A stretch of DNA of 64,000 bases, taken from positions 19,453,964 through 19,517,963 of the forward strand of contig NC_089320.1 of NCBI RefSeq assembly GCF_036669915.1. The letters run 5' to 3'. Shown one piece after another: positions 24,618 through 39,264 of the stretch; position 1 is the first letter of the stretch; each line of letters starts with the position of its first letter. The DNA comes from Pocillopora verrucosa. Its lineage: Eukaryota > Cnidaria > Anthozoa > Scleractinia > Pocilloporidae. Below the pieces are notes generated by a model. It did no database searches. It was not told the DNA's origin and saw only the letters and a list, made by a program, of their open reading frames with translations. The position numbers and the translations under genes were made by a program.

Positions 24618-26154
24618 ACAAGGAGATGCCTAAAAAATTATATTTAAACTATGTTTCGCTTTTCTCGTGTGTTCGGGTCAAATTGTTCTCACGCGATTAC
24701 CTCTTTCGTAAGAAAATGCTTGGGTACCTAGCCTTCTGTAAAAACCCTTTGGATGCTGGGGAGAATCGCCCCAGGTAACCCGAAAAGTTGATAGGATTCT
24801 TAACCTTTAGTTACAACTTCCTCAGACCGAGATTCTTAAATACACTTAGGACAACATTCTAAATAACTATTTTATTGTCAATCTTCATCCCTTGTGTCTA
24901 TTTTCAAGGATACAATTGCCTTCAACCCTTATGAGTATTCTATGGCGTTTAGCACATAGCATTTAGCATTTGCCTTCCGATTTTCTTTTTTCATGACTAG
25001 CCTACACAGATGGGTGGCTTTTACAAAAATAAGTTACAACACTTTTAAAAATTTGGTTGTGCAAGTCACCAAGAAAAAGAATGCTTAATCTAAACCTTCT
25101 TCATTTGCATATCAAAGTTGTTTTGCAACGATTTAGTTAAGAGTTCTGTAGCTTGCTAACATCGGTTAACAAATTCCTCAGTCTCTACGTTAATGACAAA
25201 TTGTTTAAACATCATTAAGTTTTATATATATACCCAAGGTTCAAAGGGTCTTGAAAATTTTCGTTTGGTTAAAAATTATTAAGTAGTCTTATCATTAAAC
25301 TCAAAAAATCATGAACTCTTTGATTTAATCTGACAAGTAAATTTTGTACTGATAGATCATGAGCTTCTGTCAATGCCCACAAACAAATCTCAAAGTGACA
25401 AACTAAGTCCTTCCCTTTTCACAGTTCAGTTTTTTTTTTTTAACACAACAACAAGCCATAAAGTATTTCCAATATTTTCAGTCAGTTTCTAAGTTTCACA
25501 GTGATGGTATCAATCCCAAGACCAAATCCAAATATTTCTATGAGGAGCTGACACAGAATTTAAAATAATTTTGTTTTCTTTATTACTCATAGTCTCTTGA
25601 GGTTGAAAAAAAAGGTGTAGTAGTTACAGTGTTCTATAACTAAAATCATAGCTGAATAAATACAGTATATGCTTCCAATAAAAAGAAATGAAAATTCAGT
25701 AAAAATTGGGATAAACTTGCTAAAGGTCAACCCAAATTTTTTTTTAAATTTATGCATTATCTGTGCATCAGTCCTCTCAAACTTTGCACCTCCATGCTCA
25801 TTTGCAGCAATTATTTTGTGTTTTCTTAGAGTTTCTGTCATTAACTAAGACAGTCACTTCTCACTGAATGGACACCCCCATAAAGCAGACACCTTCAAAT
25901 AAGGGACAATCAAAAGTAGTCCCAACCATTTCACTGACAAAAAAACTTAGCTTATTTCAACCACAAAAAGGAGGGATTAGTGTTGACAGTGTGCACCCCA
26001 GAAAGAGTCGACTATTCATTCTATAGCAAGTCAGCCAGTGTGTACATTGTATTTCAATGTACTACCAAACCCCATTACCTAAATGATCCTGTAACTACAA
26101 AATCATTTACAATGTTGACATTAATACCACCTCCATGGCTAAAGGCCAAAGATA
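24618..26154. other. Intergenic plus TFG 3' UTR
   Basis: No coding region recognised. The part from about 25579 to 26154 is probably the TFG 3' UTR. A T-run lies near 25428-25442. Confidence 0.5.
25579..25584 (-). terminator. Candidate poly(A) signal of TFG
   Basis: AATAAA on the minus strand about 570 bases after the TFG stop codon. Confidence 0.4.
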
Positions 26155-29100
26155 TCAGTATGTTGGATATGTCTGCTGCTGCTGCGGATAGTTGTAACCA
26201 TACTGACTGTACCCTTGCTGCTGTGAATACTGTTGGTTGGTAGGATACCCTTGAGTACTTCCATAAGCATTCTGTGTAGCAGGCTGCTGCTGCTGCTGCT
26301 GTTGCTGCTGCTGAGGTACATAAACCTGATAGCTCTGTGTCTGCGTCTGTCCTGCAGTTGAGTAGGGTGCTGCCCCTGCTGGTGAGCCGGTGGGTGGTGG
26401 GTAACTTTGTTGACTTGGTTGACTATAAGGCTGCTGCAGCGGTTGGCTAGCCGGGTAACCTGACACAGAACTTGTCATACCTGGGTAAGAAGATTGCGTC
26501 TGGGTGGAGGTGGGGGCATAAGACTGCGGAGCGTTTTGTCCAGTTTGTGTAGCCTGCTGAGGATACTGAGTTTGCTGGGCATATGATCCAGCCACTTTGT
26601 TGGCAGGTGATGGTGTAATGTTCTGCTGCCCTGGAGCCTGCATCTGCTGTGATGCTGGGATGGACTGTGGAGGGTACCCTTGTGAGGTTGGCTCTTGGTT
26701 CTTGGAACCTGCTATTCAAAAGGCATTAAAAATTATTAATGGCAACTGTAAAGTTTCTACCCAGTAAAACACTGAACACCTAAACAGTAAATCAGACAGA
26801 GATGTTTTATTCATCTGCCCTTCTAAAACCTTCTAAAATTTTTTCTGAATTGTGAGTTTGTAATTTATCAATATCTTCCCTACTTATTGAACCTATGCTG
26901 TAAAGGACAACATCTGTAAAATGCTATCTCTGGATAGAGTCTGGTAGATGCAGTGACCTAAAAATTAAAACCCTTGACTTTGGATGGAAAGGTTCCTGGC
27001 CATTGTGTTGTTTTCTGAGAAAACCTTACCCAGAGCAGTACTTCCCCCTCCTTCAACATAATTAAATTATGTATTCCATTGAATTTGCAAGGACACCTAG
27101 TAAAAGTTTTTTTTTGGGGGGGGGAAGAGAGCAGAAGGATATTCTATGATGGAATAACATCCCATCCAAGAAGAGTGGGTTGGCAATACCCCAAGTCCCT
27201 TTTATACCACTGACACTTACTTTACTTCAATTAGGGCATAAATGGTGTCATAAAGGGGGTAGGTTTCCAAAGAAACTGTGGTGCTGCGTCAGTGGGAGAG
27301 TATAATGGGATAATTTAGTGTTATCAACTGGGTTGAAGACATAAATTGGCCATTGTAAAGAGTTTTAAGGCTGACGTTTCAAGCATTAGTCCTTCGTCAG
27401 AGGGATAGGTGTCAGATCATCAAATTGAAGCCAACCACAAGCAATTTGAACCAAGGAAAACAAAGAACTATTACAGACACATTTTTCTCCAACTGGAATT
27501 TGTGTATGGCAGTTTGATTGTTTTTCTAGTTTACTCCATGACTGTATTTATGGTCTTTCACAAACCTATTCCTTCAGTAGTGCCTGCAGTGCTAGGGTAA
27601 AGGTGTCCTGAGATGTTTCCCGTCGAACTGTCCGGTTGTGCTTTGTCCTTAGCAAGAGGATCAAACATGGTCACCTCAGGGGTTGGTTTGGGAGGCATTT
27701 GGGCTGGAAGTGTTCTTTCATTAGGGGGACCTAAACAGAAACTGAGCATAAAACTACGGGCCATTTTCCTAATACTGATACTGATTTAGTTAGAATGTTT
27801 TGACCATCATAATTAACACGAAAAGGAAACACTGCATAGGAACAAGCAAATAGTCCACTTTCATCATTTTCATTTCTAGCTCCAGACCCATAAGTACAAA
27901 AAAATTCAATGAGAGTTATGATTGCTCCACTTAAACCCTTTACACCCTAACATCAGTATGCATATTCTCCATACTGTTTTCTGTAGATTTCTTAAGGAAT
28001 TGACAAAAAGAATTTGTTTAACAATCAAGGGCTTTTTCAGTTGGTGATCATTTCCTTTATTGTTGCGAGCTAAATGTTTGATTCAGGGATGATAGTGTAA
28101 GGAGAAATTAGATGCCAGTTAGAAGTAAACTCAATTCATGATCCCTGTTCAAAGCATAATGAGCATGGTAAAAAAAAAAAACTAATCCAAACTCTTCATT
28201 ACAACTATGACAATGCATATTGGAGATTCATGAGGCAATCAAATGCTATTACCAAAAACTTTCCAGGATACTACTTCTAAGAACTTGAAATTTTTAAACA
28301 GCTGACTTTCTTTACAAACCTTGCATACTAGGTATATCTTTTGGCTGTTCTTGTCCACCCTTCCTCTCCTCATTTTCATCCTTTACTTCCAGTCTATTCA
28401 GAAGATAATTAATCCTATCCCTAACCTCTGTCAATTCCCTTCTAAACTCTGCAACCAGTGTGTGTTCAGGAGGTCTAGGTACACCATTAACTGCAGAGGA
28501 AATTGTTTAAATGATCATGATTTAACATTGACAAGAATTCTACCACAACTAGAATTAAAAAAGAAATTGACTGAGAAACAAAAATTTAAATTTTACTGAG
28601 CAATAAAAGACTTGGAGATTGAAAACTTTCAGACAGCAGTCCTCAAACATTTGCCATTTGTCAAGTTTGGAAATCTAGTTTGCATATTCCATAATTGTCT
28701 TTACAGAATTCCTCTGCTCGTTTCAAAAACTTAAGCAATACAACTTATGATATAGCTAGTTATCCCTAAGTTAAATCTCAAGACATGTGTCAAAGTATTA
28801 AACTTAATGAATGAAACAGTCCAAGGATAACATCTTTGCATCGTTAGGAACATGCTCACAAAAAGAAACGTTCCACAAGTAAATGTAATTTAATTAACTT
28901 ACCAAACAATGTAATCTTTAATATTCTGCATATTGTTCGTGCAAAGGCAAGATCAGAACTGTCGAAAATAGTTACTAGATCGCCATCTGAAACAGAGGGG
29001 AAAAACTATTAAATGAAGCTTAGTGTCGTGCCTAAAGGAACGGTTTTCAACAATCAGCCGAGTTTATCGTCAAATCTGAAAGCCAAAAAGACCAGTCGAC

Positions 29101-29353
29101 TAAACTCACCTTCATCCTTATATTTGATGGTAATATCATCTGTGCTACTAAGTTTACCACGGTAAACTCTCTGCATCATCAATAGTAGATCATCATAAGT
29201 CAAATCTTCGTTGTGAATTGGAATGCATCTTATATCATCCCCTAGACGAGCCTTAATAATCAATGTACCACTGAGATCTACATTGCCGCCTACAAAATTT
29301 ACTCCTCTATTTCCAGGAACTCCAATTGAGAATGTCTCTGGAGTATAATTCAT
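26155..29353 (-). CDS. TFG: TFG (Trk-fused gene) homologue, ER exit-site scaffold
   Basis: Five exons (29353-29110, 28986-28903, 28490-28320, 27730-27566, 26711-26155) give 406 residues, against 400 in human. Residues of about 25-110 are a PB1 domain: [32 protein letters not shown], then [10 protein letters not shown] and a FDSSDLAFA block. A short coiled coil follows ([19 protein letters not shown]), then a Pro/Gln/Tyr/Ser-rich disordered tail with a ten-Gln run and many SQQ/YPQQ repeats. In animals TFG polymerises through PB1 and the coiled coil and organises COPII carriers between ER exit sites and ERGIC. The start used is the Met at 29353. The frame stays open upstream, but that part shows no conservation I recognise. 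The exon 5 acceptor is a tandem TAG-CAG (NAGNAG), allowing one Ala to be included or skipped. Confidence 0.93.
26282..26313. repeat. CTG/CAG repeat coding polyglutamine in TFG
   Basis: Interrupted trinucleotide run encoding ten Gln in the TFG tail. One codon is CAA, the rest are CAG. Confidence 0.8.
27251..27405 (-). repeat. Repeat with hairpin/hammerhead-like motif (site A)
   Basis: Shares GTTATCAACTG, ATAAATTGGCC and the CTGACGAAG...GAAACGTCAG hairpin (27371-27400, minus) with the sites at 32.5 and 56.6 kb. Its 5' part (ATAAAGGGGGTAGGTTTCC) also occurs, inverted, on the far side of the 32.5 kb copy. Possible terminal repeat of a Penelope-like element. Intronic in TFG. Confidence 0.4.
27937..28130. 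repeat. Small interspersed repeat, family 1
   Basis: Starts AAACCCTTTACACCCTAAC and contains GCATATTCTCCATACTG and GTTGGTGATCATTTCCTTTA. Inverted relative to the 52.2 kb copy. In a TFG intron. Confidence 0.65.
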
Positions 29354-29554
29354 TTCCGAATGGGTATAAAAGTCGTGACAATTTCTATTTTCCAGTACTG
29401 TCCTTGTGACAAAAATTACGTTGCTTTTCCAGAACTCAATGACTTCATTCGTTTCCAGTCTTCCAAAGATTAATCTTAATACTTGTACGCAGTACTTCTC
29501 CGACATCCATGTAATCAAAGAACGCCTTGAAAGATTCTTTCTGCTATTGTCACC
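29354..29554. promoter_or_regulatory. Divergent promoter between TFG and NSUN4
   Basis: Only 201 bases separate the two start codons, which point away from each other, so the 5' UTRs and core promoters must lie within or overlap this interval. No TATA box is evident. Confidence 0.6.
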
Positions 29555-31671
29555 ATGTTTTCACGAATCTTGTTACAAAATAGTTTCTATCGCCATGTTC
29601 TATCTACTTTTAATAAAAGATATTACAAGAAGAAGTCATGGAAGGTAAGATGTATGCAGTTTTAATCATAACTGAAAACGTTGCCTTGGGTAACTGGTTA
29701 TTATTGATCTTATTCACTTACTGCGGCTTCGATATATTCACGATCAAAGTGTAAATTCATGGCCTTTTTCAAGTCAACCATCATAGATCAAGAGGTAAAA
29801 TTTTGCACATGATCACATTTTCACAGACCTAAGAGAGGCTCTAACATAGAAATGTGTTTTTAAAAACTGCGAGGCCCAAAGACAACCAACGTTCTTCGAG
29901 CTAAGGCTTGCTAGTCACCAATCCCCCCAGAGTATTGAGTATGGAAGAGCTGATTGACAAATTGTCATCAGGCTTTTAGACTTGATTACCAGCTGCTGTT
30001 CGGAAAATGAGCCCGCACTCAACCCCCACCACCCCCCCCAAGTCACAATCATTTTTTCTCGCAAGGATGGAACATTAAACTTGAGAAAACAGCAGAAACC
30101 GAACCTATTGGGCTTTCAGCTCTTTAAATAGGTATAACAGGGATCTTTATTTCTAATATCTTATCCTTTGTTTTAGATGCAAAGGAAAAAAGCTTCTTCT
30201 TTGGAAAATTTTGAAACCTTTTATGCTGACCAGTTTGGTGAGAAGTGGCCTATGATTTTTGAGTCACTTAAATTACCAATCCAGCACTGTGCAGTGGTCA
30301 ACAAGTTTTCTGCAGTTGAAGAAGTGCAGGAAAAACTCTCTTTGGTGGCAGCACAGCCTCAAAGTGTAGAACCTTTTACAAGCACCCTTAGTGAAGATGA
30401 GCAAAGTCAACTTACGTTGTCCTGTTACTTTCCAAGTTCTGAGGAAAGTGTTAGATTTCCCAAGCAAGGAGGGACAAGCAATGGATTTTTTGATTACTAT
30501 CTTCTGGATGCTTCATCTCTCCTACCTGTTTTAGCTCTTGACATTTGTCCAGACAATACAGTGCTTGATATGTGTGCTGCTCCTGGAGGTAAAAGTGTCC
30601 TGATATCACAGTTTCTTTCAATAAGAGGTTGTATTATTGCCAGTGAAATTGCAAACCAGAGAAGGGCAAATCTTATTAAGGTAGGAGTGATTAACCTCTG
30701 AGGTAACCATGGTGATTTGTTTAAGAAGCATGCTTCTCAAATGTGTCAGACAACAATATTGTATTGTGGCCATTCATCCACAGAAAATCGTTATAATTAG
30801 GTTTTTCTAATTTGAAAGACTGTTTGAATAGATTTAAAATGAATTCTTTATGAAAAAAAAATTGGTAGATCGAGAGGGAGGGTCCTGGGGTGTGGCCTTC
30901 CCCACTCCTACATAGGAGCTGTGGGTTTTATTAACTTCTTGTCAGACGCCAAAATTCTAGCAACAACTGGATTGCATGTTACTACTCAATATGAAGTATT
31001 TAAATTTACTTGTCTTGAAACATTTCTCAGCTTATTTAGGCTATGGTAAAAAAAAATGTGTTTTCTAAATTAAAGCTTAAAAGCTCAAAAATTCCAGGAT
31101 TCGTCCCTGAAAAGGTTTATGTATTATTTTTCTTTCTGATCTTCTTGGTTAGGTAATTAAAGACTACATACCAAAGATCTCCAAAACTAAAGACTTGGTG
31201 CATGTCAGGAGCTTGACAGGTTTCAAGTACGGCGAGTACGAACCAAACACGTTTGACAGGGTATTACTTGATGTACCATGTTCTGCTGAGCGACATAACT
31301 TGCACACAAACTTTGAGTTTAGTTTTTGGTCAGAAAAACACTCTACAGCAAACGCTAACATACAGAAGAAGCTTCTTATGTCTGCGTTACAAACAGTTGT
31401 TCCTGGCGGTATAGTGGTTTATTCTACTTGCTCCATGTCGCCGATAGAAAATGACGGGGTCATAGATGAGGTTTTATCAAAATGTTCAGAAAACAAGCAG
31501 CTCAAAGTTGAAGTTGTGGACTCGCAGTTTGCAAATAATTCGTTTGCGAAAATGTTTGAATACAGAACGACCAAACACGGGGTACTTGTCGTCCCTTCCA
31601 AGTCTAAGAATTGGGGTCCGATGTATTTTTGTAAACTTCAACGACTGGCTATCGAATCTGAGCGATTCTAA
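29555..31671 (+). CDS. NSUN4: NSUN4, mitochondrial 12S rRNA m5C methyltransferase
   Basis: Three exons (29555-29644, 30177-30680, 31153-31671) join in phase 0 and give 370 residues, against 384 in human. Exon 1 encodes a 30-residue basic, Asp/Glu-free leader ([19 protein letters not shown], then [10 protein letters not shown]), which fits a mitochondrial presequence and resembles the RYKKKW block of human NSUN4. The family then shows FGEKWP, a SAM-binding DMCAAPGGK motif at 161-169, DVPCS with Cys241 (motif IV) and STCS with Cys292 as the catalytic motif VI cysteine. The ending is [12 protein letters not shown]. The block [17 protein letters not shown] and the FCKL ending match NSUN4 better than the paralogue NSUN3. 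In mammals NSUN4 methylates the small-subunit rRNA and partners MTERF4 in mitoribosome assembly. Confidence 0.92.
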
Positions 31672-32532
31672 ACCATATCAGATACTTTTTTTTAAGTGGG
31701 TTCAAATGTGTAACTCTAGAGAAGTGTACACGATGATTTGAAATACAAATTCAATATCATTGAGCGTATCAAACGCCATAATATGACGAATTAAGATCTT
31801 TTATCTACCCGATTGATAGAAGAGAACGTGAATCTTTTTTTTTTTTTTTTTTTTTTTTTGCATAAATAGCCACAAATAAAAAGTCCCAACTTTAGGTAAT
31901 TTATTCCATTCTTTTCTTGCAAGTTCTCTGTAAGAATCCACTGGCCTCCATAGAAATCTTTCATCCAGGCCTTGTTCTAATCCTGCGAAGCATCAGGGAA
32001 AGAACGCAATTCCTCGTGTGTTATACTGCTTCTTGTAAACCACAATTTTTCGTATCCTTTCTTTTTAAAACGCAGTTTACCCGTGATTTGTCAAAAATCC
32101 AAACTTGCGTATAATGCGCGTTATTTATTTGCGTAATGATGGCTTTAATTTTCATTGATTATTGTGCACAATTCGTTTTACACTGTTTTGAAAACAAAGC
32201 AATTAACAGGAATTCGTCACTAACTGCGTGTTAATGTTAAAAAAAAAACACTTGATACTGGCACAAATTATTTTCCCCGACAAAGGCTCAAAATCCGATC
32301 GCACGCTGACGATGATGCAGTAACTTTCTTTGAGCAACGAAAGGTTTCCAAACAATTTCTGAATGAAAGTCCCCGCAGACAACCACAACTGACCATGATA
32401 GAGATATCTGAAGATGACAGGGATATCTCTAGAATAGGTACAGGCAACTATGCCTTTTGACCAATAGTGTGGATCCTCTTCATTAGGTAACCCACGTAAT
32501 AAACCCGACACAAACTCATTTGACTCGATATC

Positions 32533-32596
32533 TTAGTATTATCAACTGAGTTGATAACGTAAATTGGCCACCGTTAAGAGTTTTAACGTTCAAGTT

Positions 32597-32628
<32 letters not shown>

Positions 32629-32770
32629 GGAATTGTGGGTTGTGTGTGCGTTTATATGCAGAAAATGGATAATACTAAATTACCCTAATAAAGTATAAAA
32701 TTACCCTATTATAGTCTCCCAACGGCGCAGAACCACACAATCTTTAGAAACTTACCCCCTTTATTCAGTT
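32533..32770 (-). repeat. Repeat with hammerhead-like motif (site B), flanked by inverted segments
   Basis: TTAGTATTATC at 32533 recurs inverted as GATAATACTAA at about 32669. Between them lie the shared AAATTGGCC block and the CTGACGAAGGGCTAACGCTC-GAAAC motif (minus). Beyond them, inverted, comes the same AAAGGGGGTAAGTTTC segment that leads site A. Inverted terminal-repeat fragments of this kind are typical of Penelope-like elements, but no coding part is present. Confidence 0.4.
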
Positions 32771-32844
32771 GTCTTTAAAATTTGTGTCGCACTCGTCGCT
32801 ACTATACGGTCCCGGATGTATTTCCTTCAAGGCACATTAGCCCT

Positions 32845-33050
32845 TCGACTCCTAAGGTGACTAGCATCTAATTTCTCCTTACAGTTTTACCCCTGAATCA
32901 GATATTAAGGTAACGAGAATAAAGGAAACGATCGCCGACTAAATAAGCTCTTGATTTTTTTAATAAACTCTCCTTGTCACCACCTTGGAAATTGTATATT
33001 GAACAGAGTGGATAAAAAAGCATACTGATGTTAAAATGAGAAGGGTTAAG
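32845..33050. repeat. Small interspersed repeat, family 1
   Basis: Contains ACTAGCATCTAATTTCTCC, CGAGAATAAAGGAAACGATC and CTCCTTGTCACCACC. Same orientation as the 52.2 kb copy. Confidence 0.65.
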
Positions 33051-33300
33051 TATTCGGTAAGTTGTATTATATTTCTTCCAGACCCACGTTAGGTTTTAGC
33101 CAGTTTTCGGTTTTTCTTTGCAGAGAAGAAACATATCTGTTTGAGGCTCTCTAACTATTTTATTGACCTCTAGTTTAACAGAGGAACATCAGGGATTGTC
33201 AAATAAACGATATTGCGAGAAGAAATACAGACAAAAGGATAAGAGACTGAAACGTCATGAACAAAAAAGAACAATGAATGATAAACGAGAAATTCTTTAT

Positions 33301-33409
33301 CTCGATCATCTCATCTCGATCATCTCATCTCGATCATCTCATCTCGATCATCTCATCTCGATCATCTCATCTCGATCATCTCATCTCGATCATCTCATCT
33401 CGATCATCC
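33301..33409. repeat. 14-bp minisatellite, about 8 units
   Basis: Unit CTCGATCATCTCAT repeated head to tail with almost no variation until the last unit. It creates an artefactual open frame (33163-33537). There are no spacers, so it is not a CRISPR array. Confidence 0.95.
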
Positions 33410-33694
33410 CTAACGATCACAAAATTATCATAAACCAACGTGTGGAAACGATTTATACTGTCTTGTTGTCCTATTTAAACCAGATGTTGTCATCTAAGTC
33501 AAGTAATCGAAGTCGCACCATGACCACCATTAAGTGAAAAATACTTGGAACAGTGGTCTTTTTTGATGATCATGACGAAGCATATAATTATATAATTACG
33601 GATATTAGTATCCTTCATCATTCATTTTCGCATTCAATTCGCATCCACTACCACCACAAACCCGCATGTCTTGAACGAGTAGCCGCAGGATGTG

Positions 33695-37826
<4,132 letters not shown>

Positions 37827-39264
37827 TTTGGATTTTTTCCAGTTGTTGAATCCCTCTTACATCGAGAAGTGTGGATGGACTGGAGAATAAAGGTTTGCGG
37901 AACGAAACAAAAAAAAAATGCACCAGATCCAAAAAACACAACCTTAGATCGTGAGAAACCATAAAAAACGAAGATGATGAAAACTGAAAAAGGAACACAA
38001 CAAAACAAAGGAACAAGATGGAAAATAAATACGCAGAAGTGGAATGTATGACAATACAGGATCCTTGGCTGATTTTTTTTTTGTCACGCAATGACGTGTT
38101 CCCAACGAGTTGCGTGTCATTCCCAAAATCGACATTTGCCTCAAGATTTAATTCTCTGTTACCTTGAGTCAAATTACTTGAAATTTGAAAAGGTTAAAAT
38201 TGTTGTTCAGCAATCTTCTTGGTTATAAAGTTTTTGAAAGAGAATGGAGGACTTAAACGATACTATTCAAACTACCAGGATCCAACAACTTTTTGTTGGG
38301 CATTAGCTACAACCTTAATGTAATATGTAGGGACGGATTTCGCGAGAAAAGAGTAAAGGGAAACTGACTGACTTATCGGTGGATATGGTTCTTAAGGTGT
38401 ATCCGGTCTTTTTATCTTTCAATTTCGTCGAGAGAGAGCGGAAGACAGTATTTACTTACCAAGAAAACGTGAATGCGAAAGAGATCTACACTTCCCAAAC
38501 TTAAAGGAGCAATTCATAAACGCACCTAGGGCTCTCCGCCCGGGCGCACCCATTGAAGCACTTGAGCTGATGATCCTTCGCAAATATTCGTTTACAAATC
38601 TTACAATTGTGATGTGCGCACAACTTGGCTGGCCAAAAAATGGTCAAGGTCATGGAATTTTCTCGTCACTCAAATGATGCAACGAGTTGAAGTTGAAATG
38701 ATAACTTAGTGGCGACTGTGATGTTCCTCGATAACTTATCAGTCAACTGAAGCCCATGTTTAAAGGTTGTTCTCGCGTCGTACTGAACCGTAAGGCATTG
38801 TCATACAGTGGAAACATCTTTGGTCCCTCCCGAAAAAATGCTTCAAGAACATTTGTATGTTTTACCGTCATTTAGGCGAGCCTTTCTTTCTAGGGACACT
38901 TTTCCTAGTCCCTAGGGTATATATGCGCCTTTGAAGACTGCGGAAATCAACGAGTGAAGACCCTTTAATTTCAACAAGAATATTCGCTGTCTGAAATCCG
39001 GCACCCTGCAATTACAACCGCCGTTTCTTATGCGCAATAAATAATTGGATTTTTATTTTGTCGATGCCAGAGAGAAAAACGATTTGAATAAAACTCGCGA
39101 CTATGTCTTATCATTGACATTGGTAAATCATGTGAGGTTCTGCTTATAGTGCTACAATTACAGAGACTTATCTTTCTATTCAAACTTTCCACCCTTTGCT
39201 CCCGAAGAAATTTAACAAACTTTAATATTCATTTATAAGCAGGAGCATTCAGTTTGTATTTCTT
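37827..39264. other. Intergenic between the two dehydrogenase copies
   Basis: No coding region recognised. It should contain the promoter of copy A and the 3' UTR of copy B, for which a minus-strand AATAAA lies at 39052-39057. A T/A-rich open frame at 37759-38172 is an artefact of the exon 1 region. Confidence 0.5.

Larger units (their letters stand above)
31672..33694. other. Intergenic, repeat-bearing
   Basis: Between NSUN4 and the 3' end of the first dehydrogenase. It holds a 25-base T run (31835-31859), a hammerhead-like repeat, a family 1 repeat and a 14-bp minisatellite. A 102-codon minus-strand frame at 32203-32511 has no recognisable features. Confidence 0.5.

Noticed and set aside
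30177-31671. Assignment of the methyltransferase to NSUN3
   Set aside because: The [23 protein letters not shown] and MYFCKLQRL blocks and the basic KKK leader fit NSUN4 better.
31920-32000. Minus-strand stretch reading like protein (ERFLWRPVDSYRELARKEW)
   Set aside because: Short, with a possible acceptor before it, but no neighbouring exon could be joined and no family was recognised.
32203-32511. 102-codon minus-strand frame downstream of NSUN4
   Set aside because: No ATG at its start, no recognisable domain and no supporting splice sites.
33301-33409. Possible CRISPR-like array
   Set aside because: The units abut with no unique spacers and the genome is eukaryotic.
33163-33537. 124-codon open frame
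   Set aside because: It is produced by the 14-bp minisatellite, which cannot place stops in this frame. No domain and no splice context.
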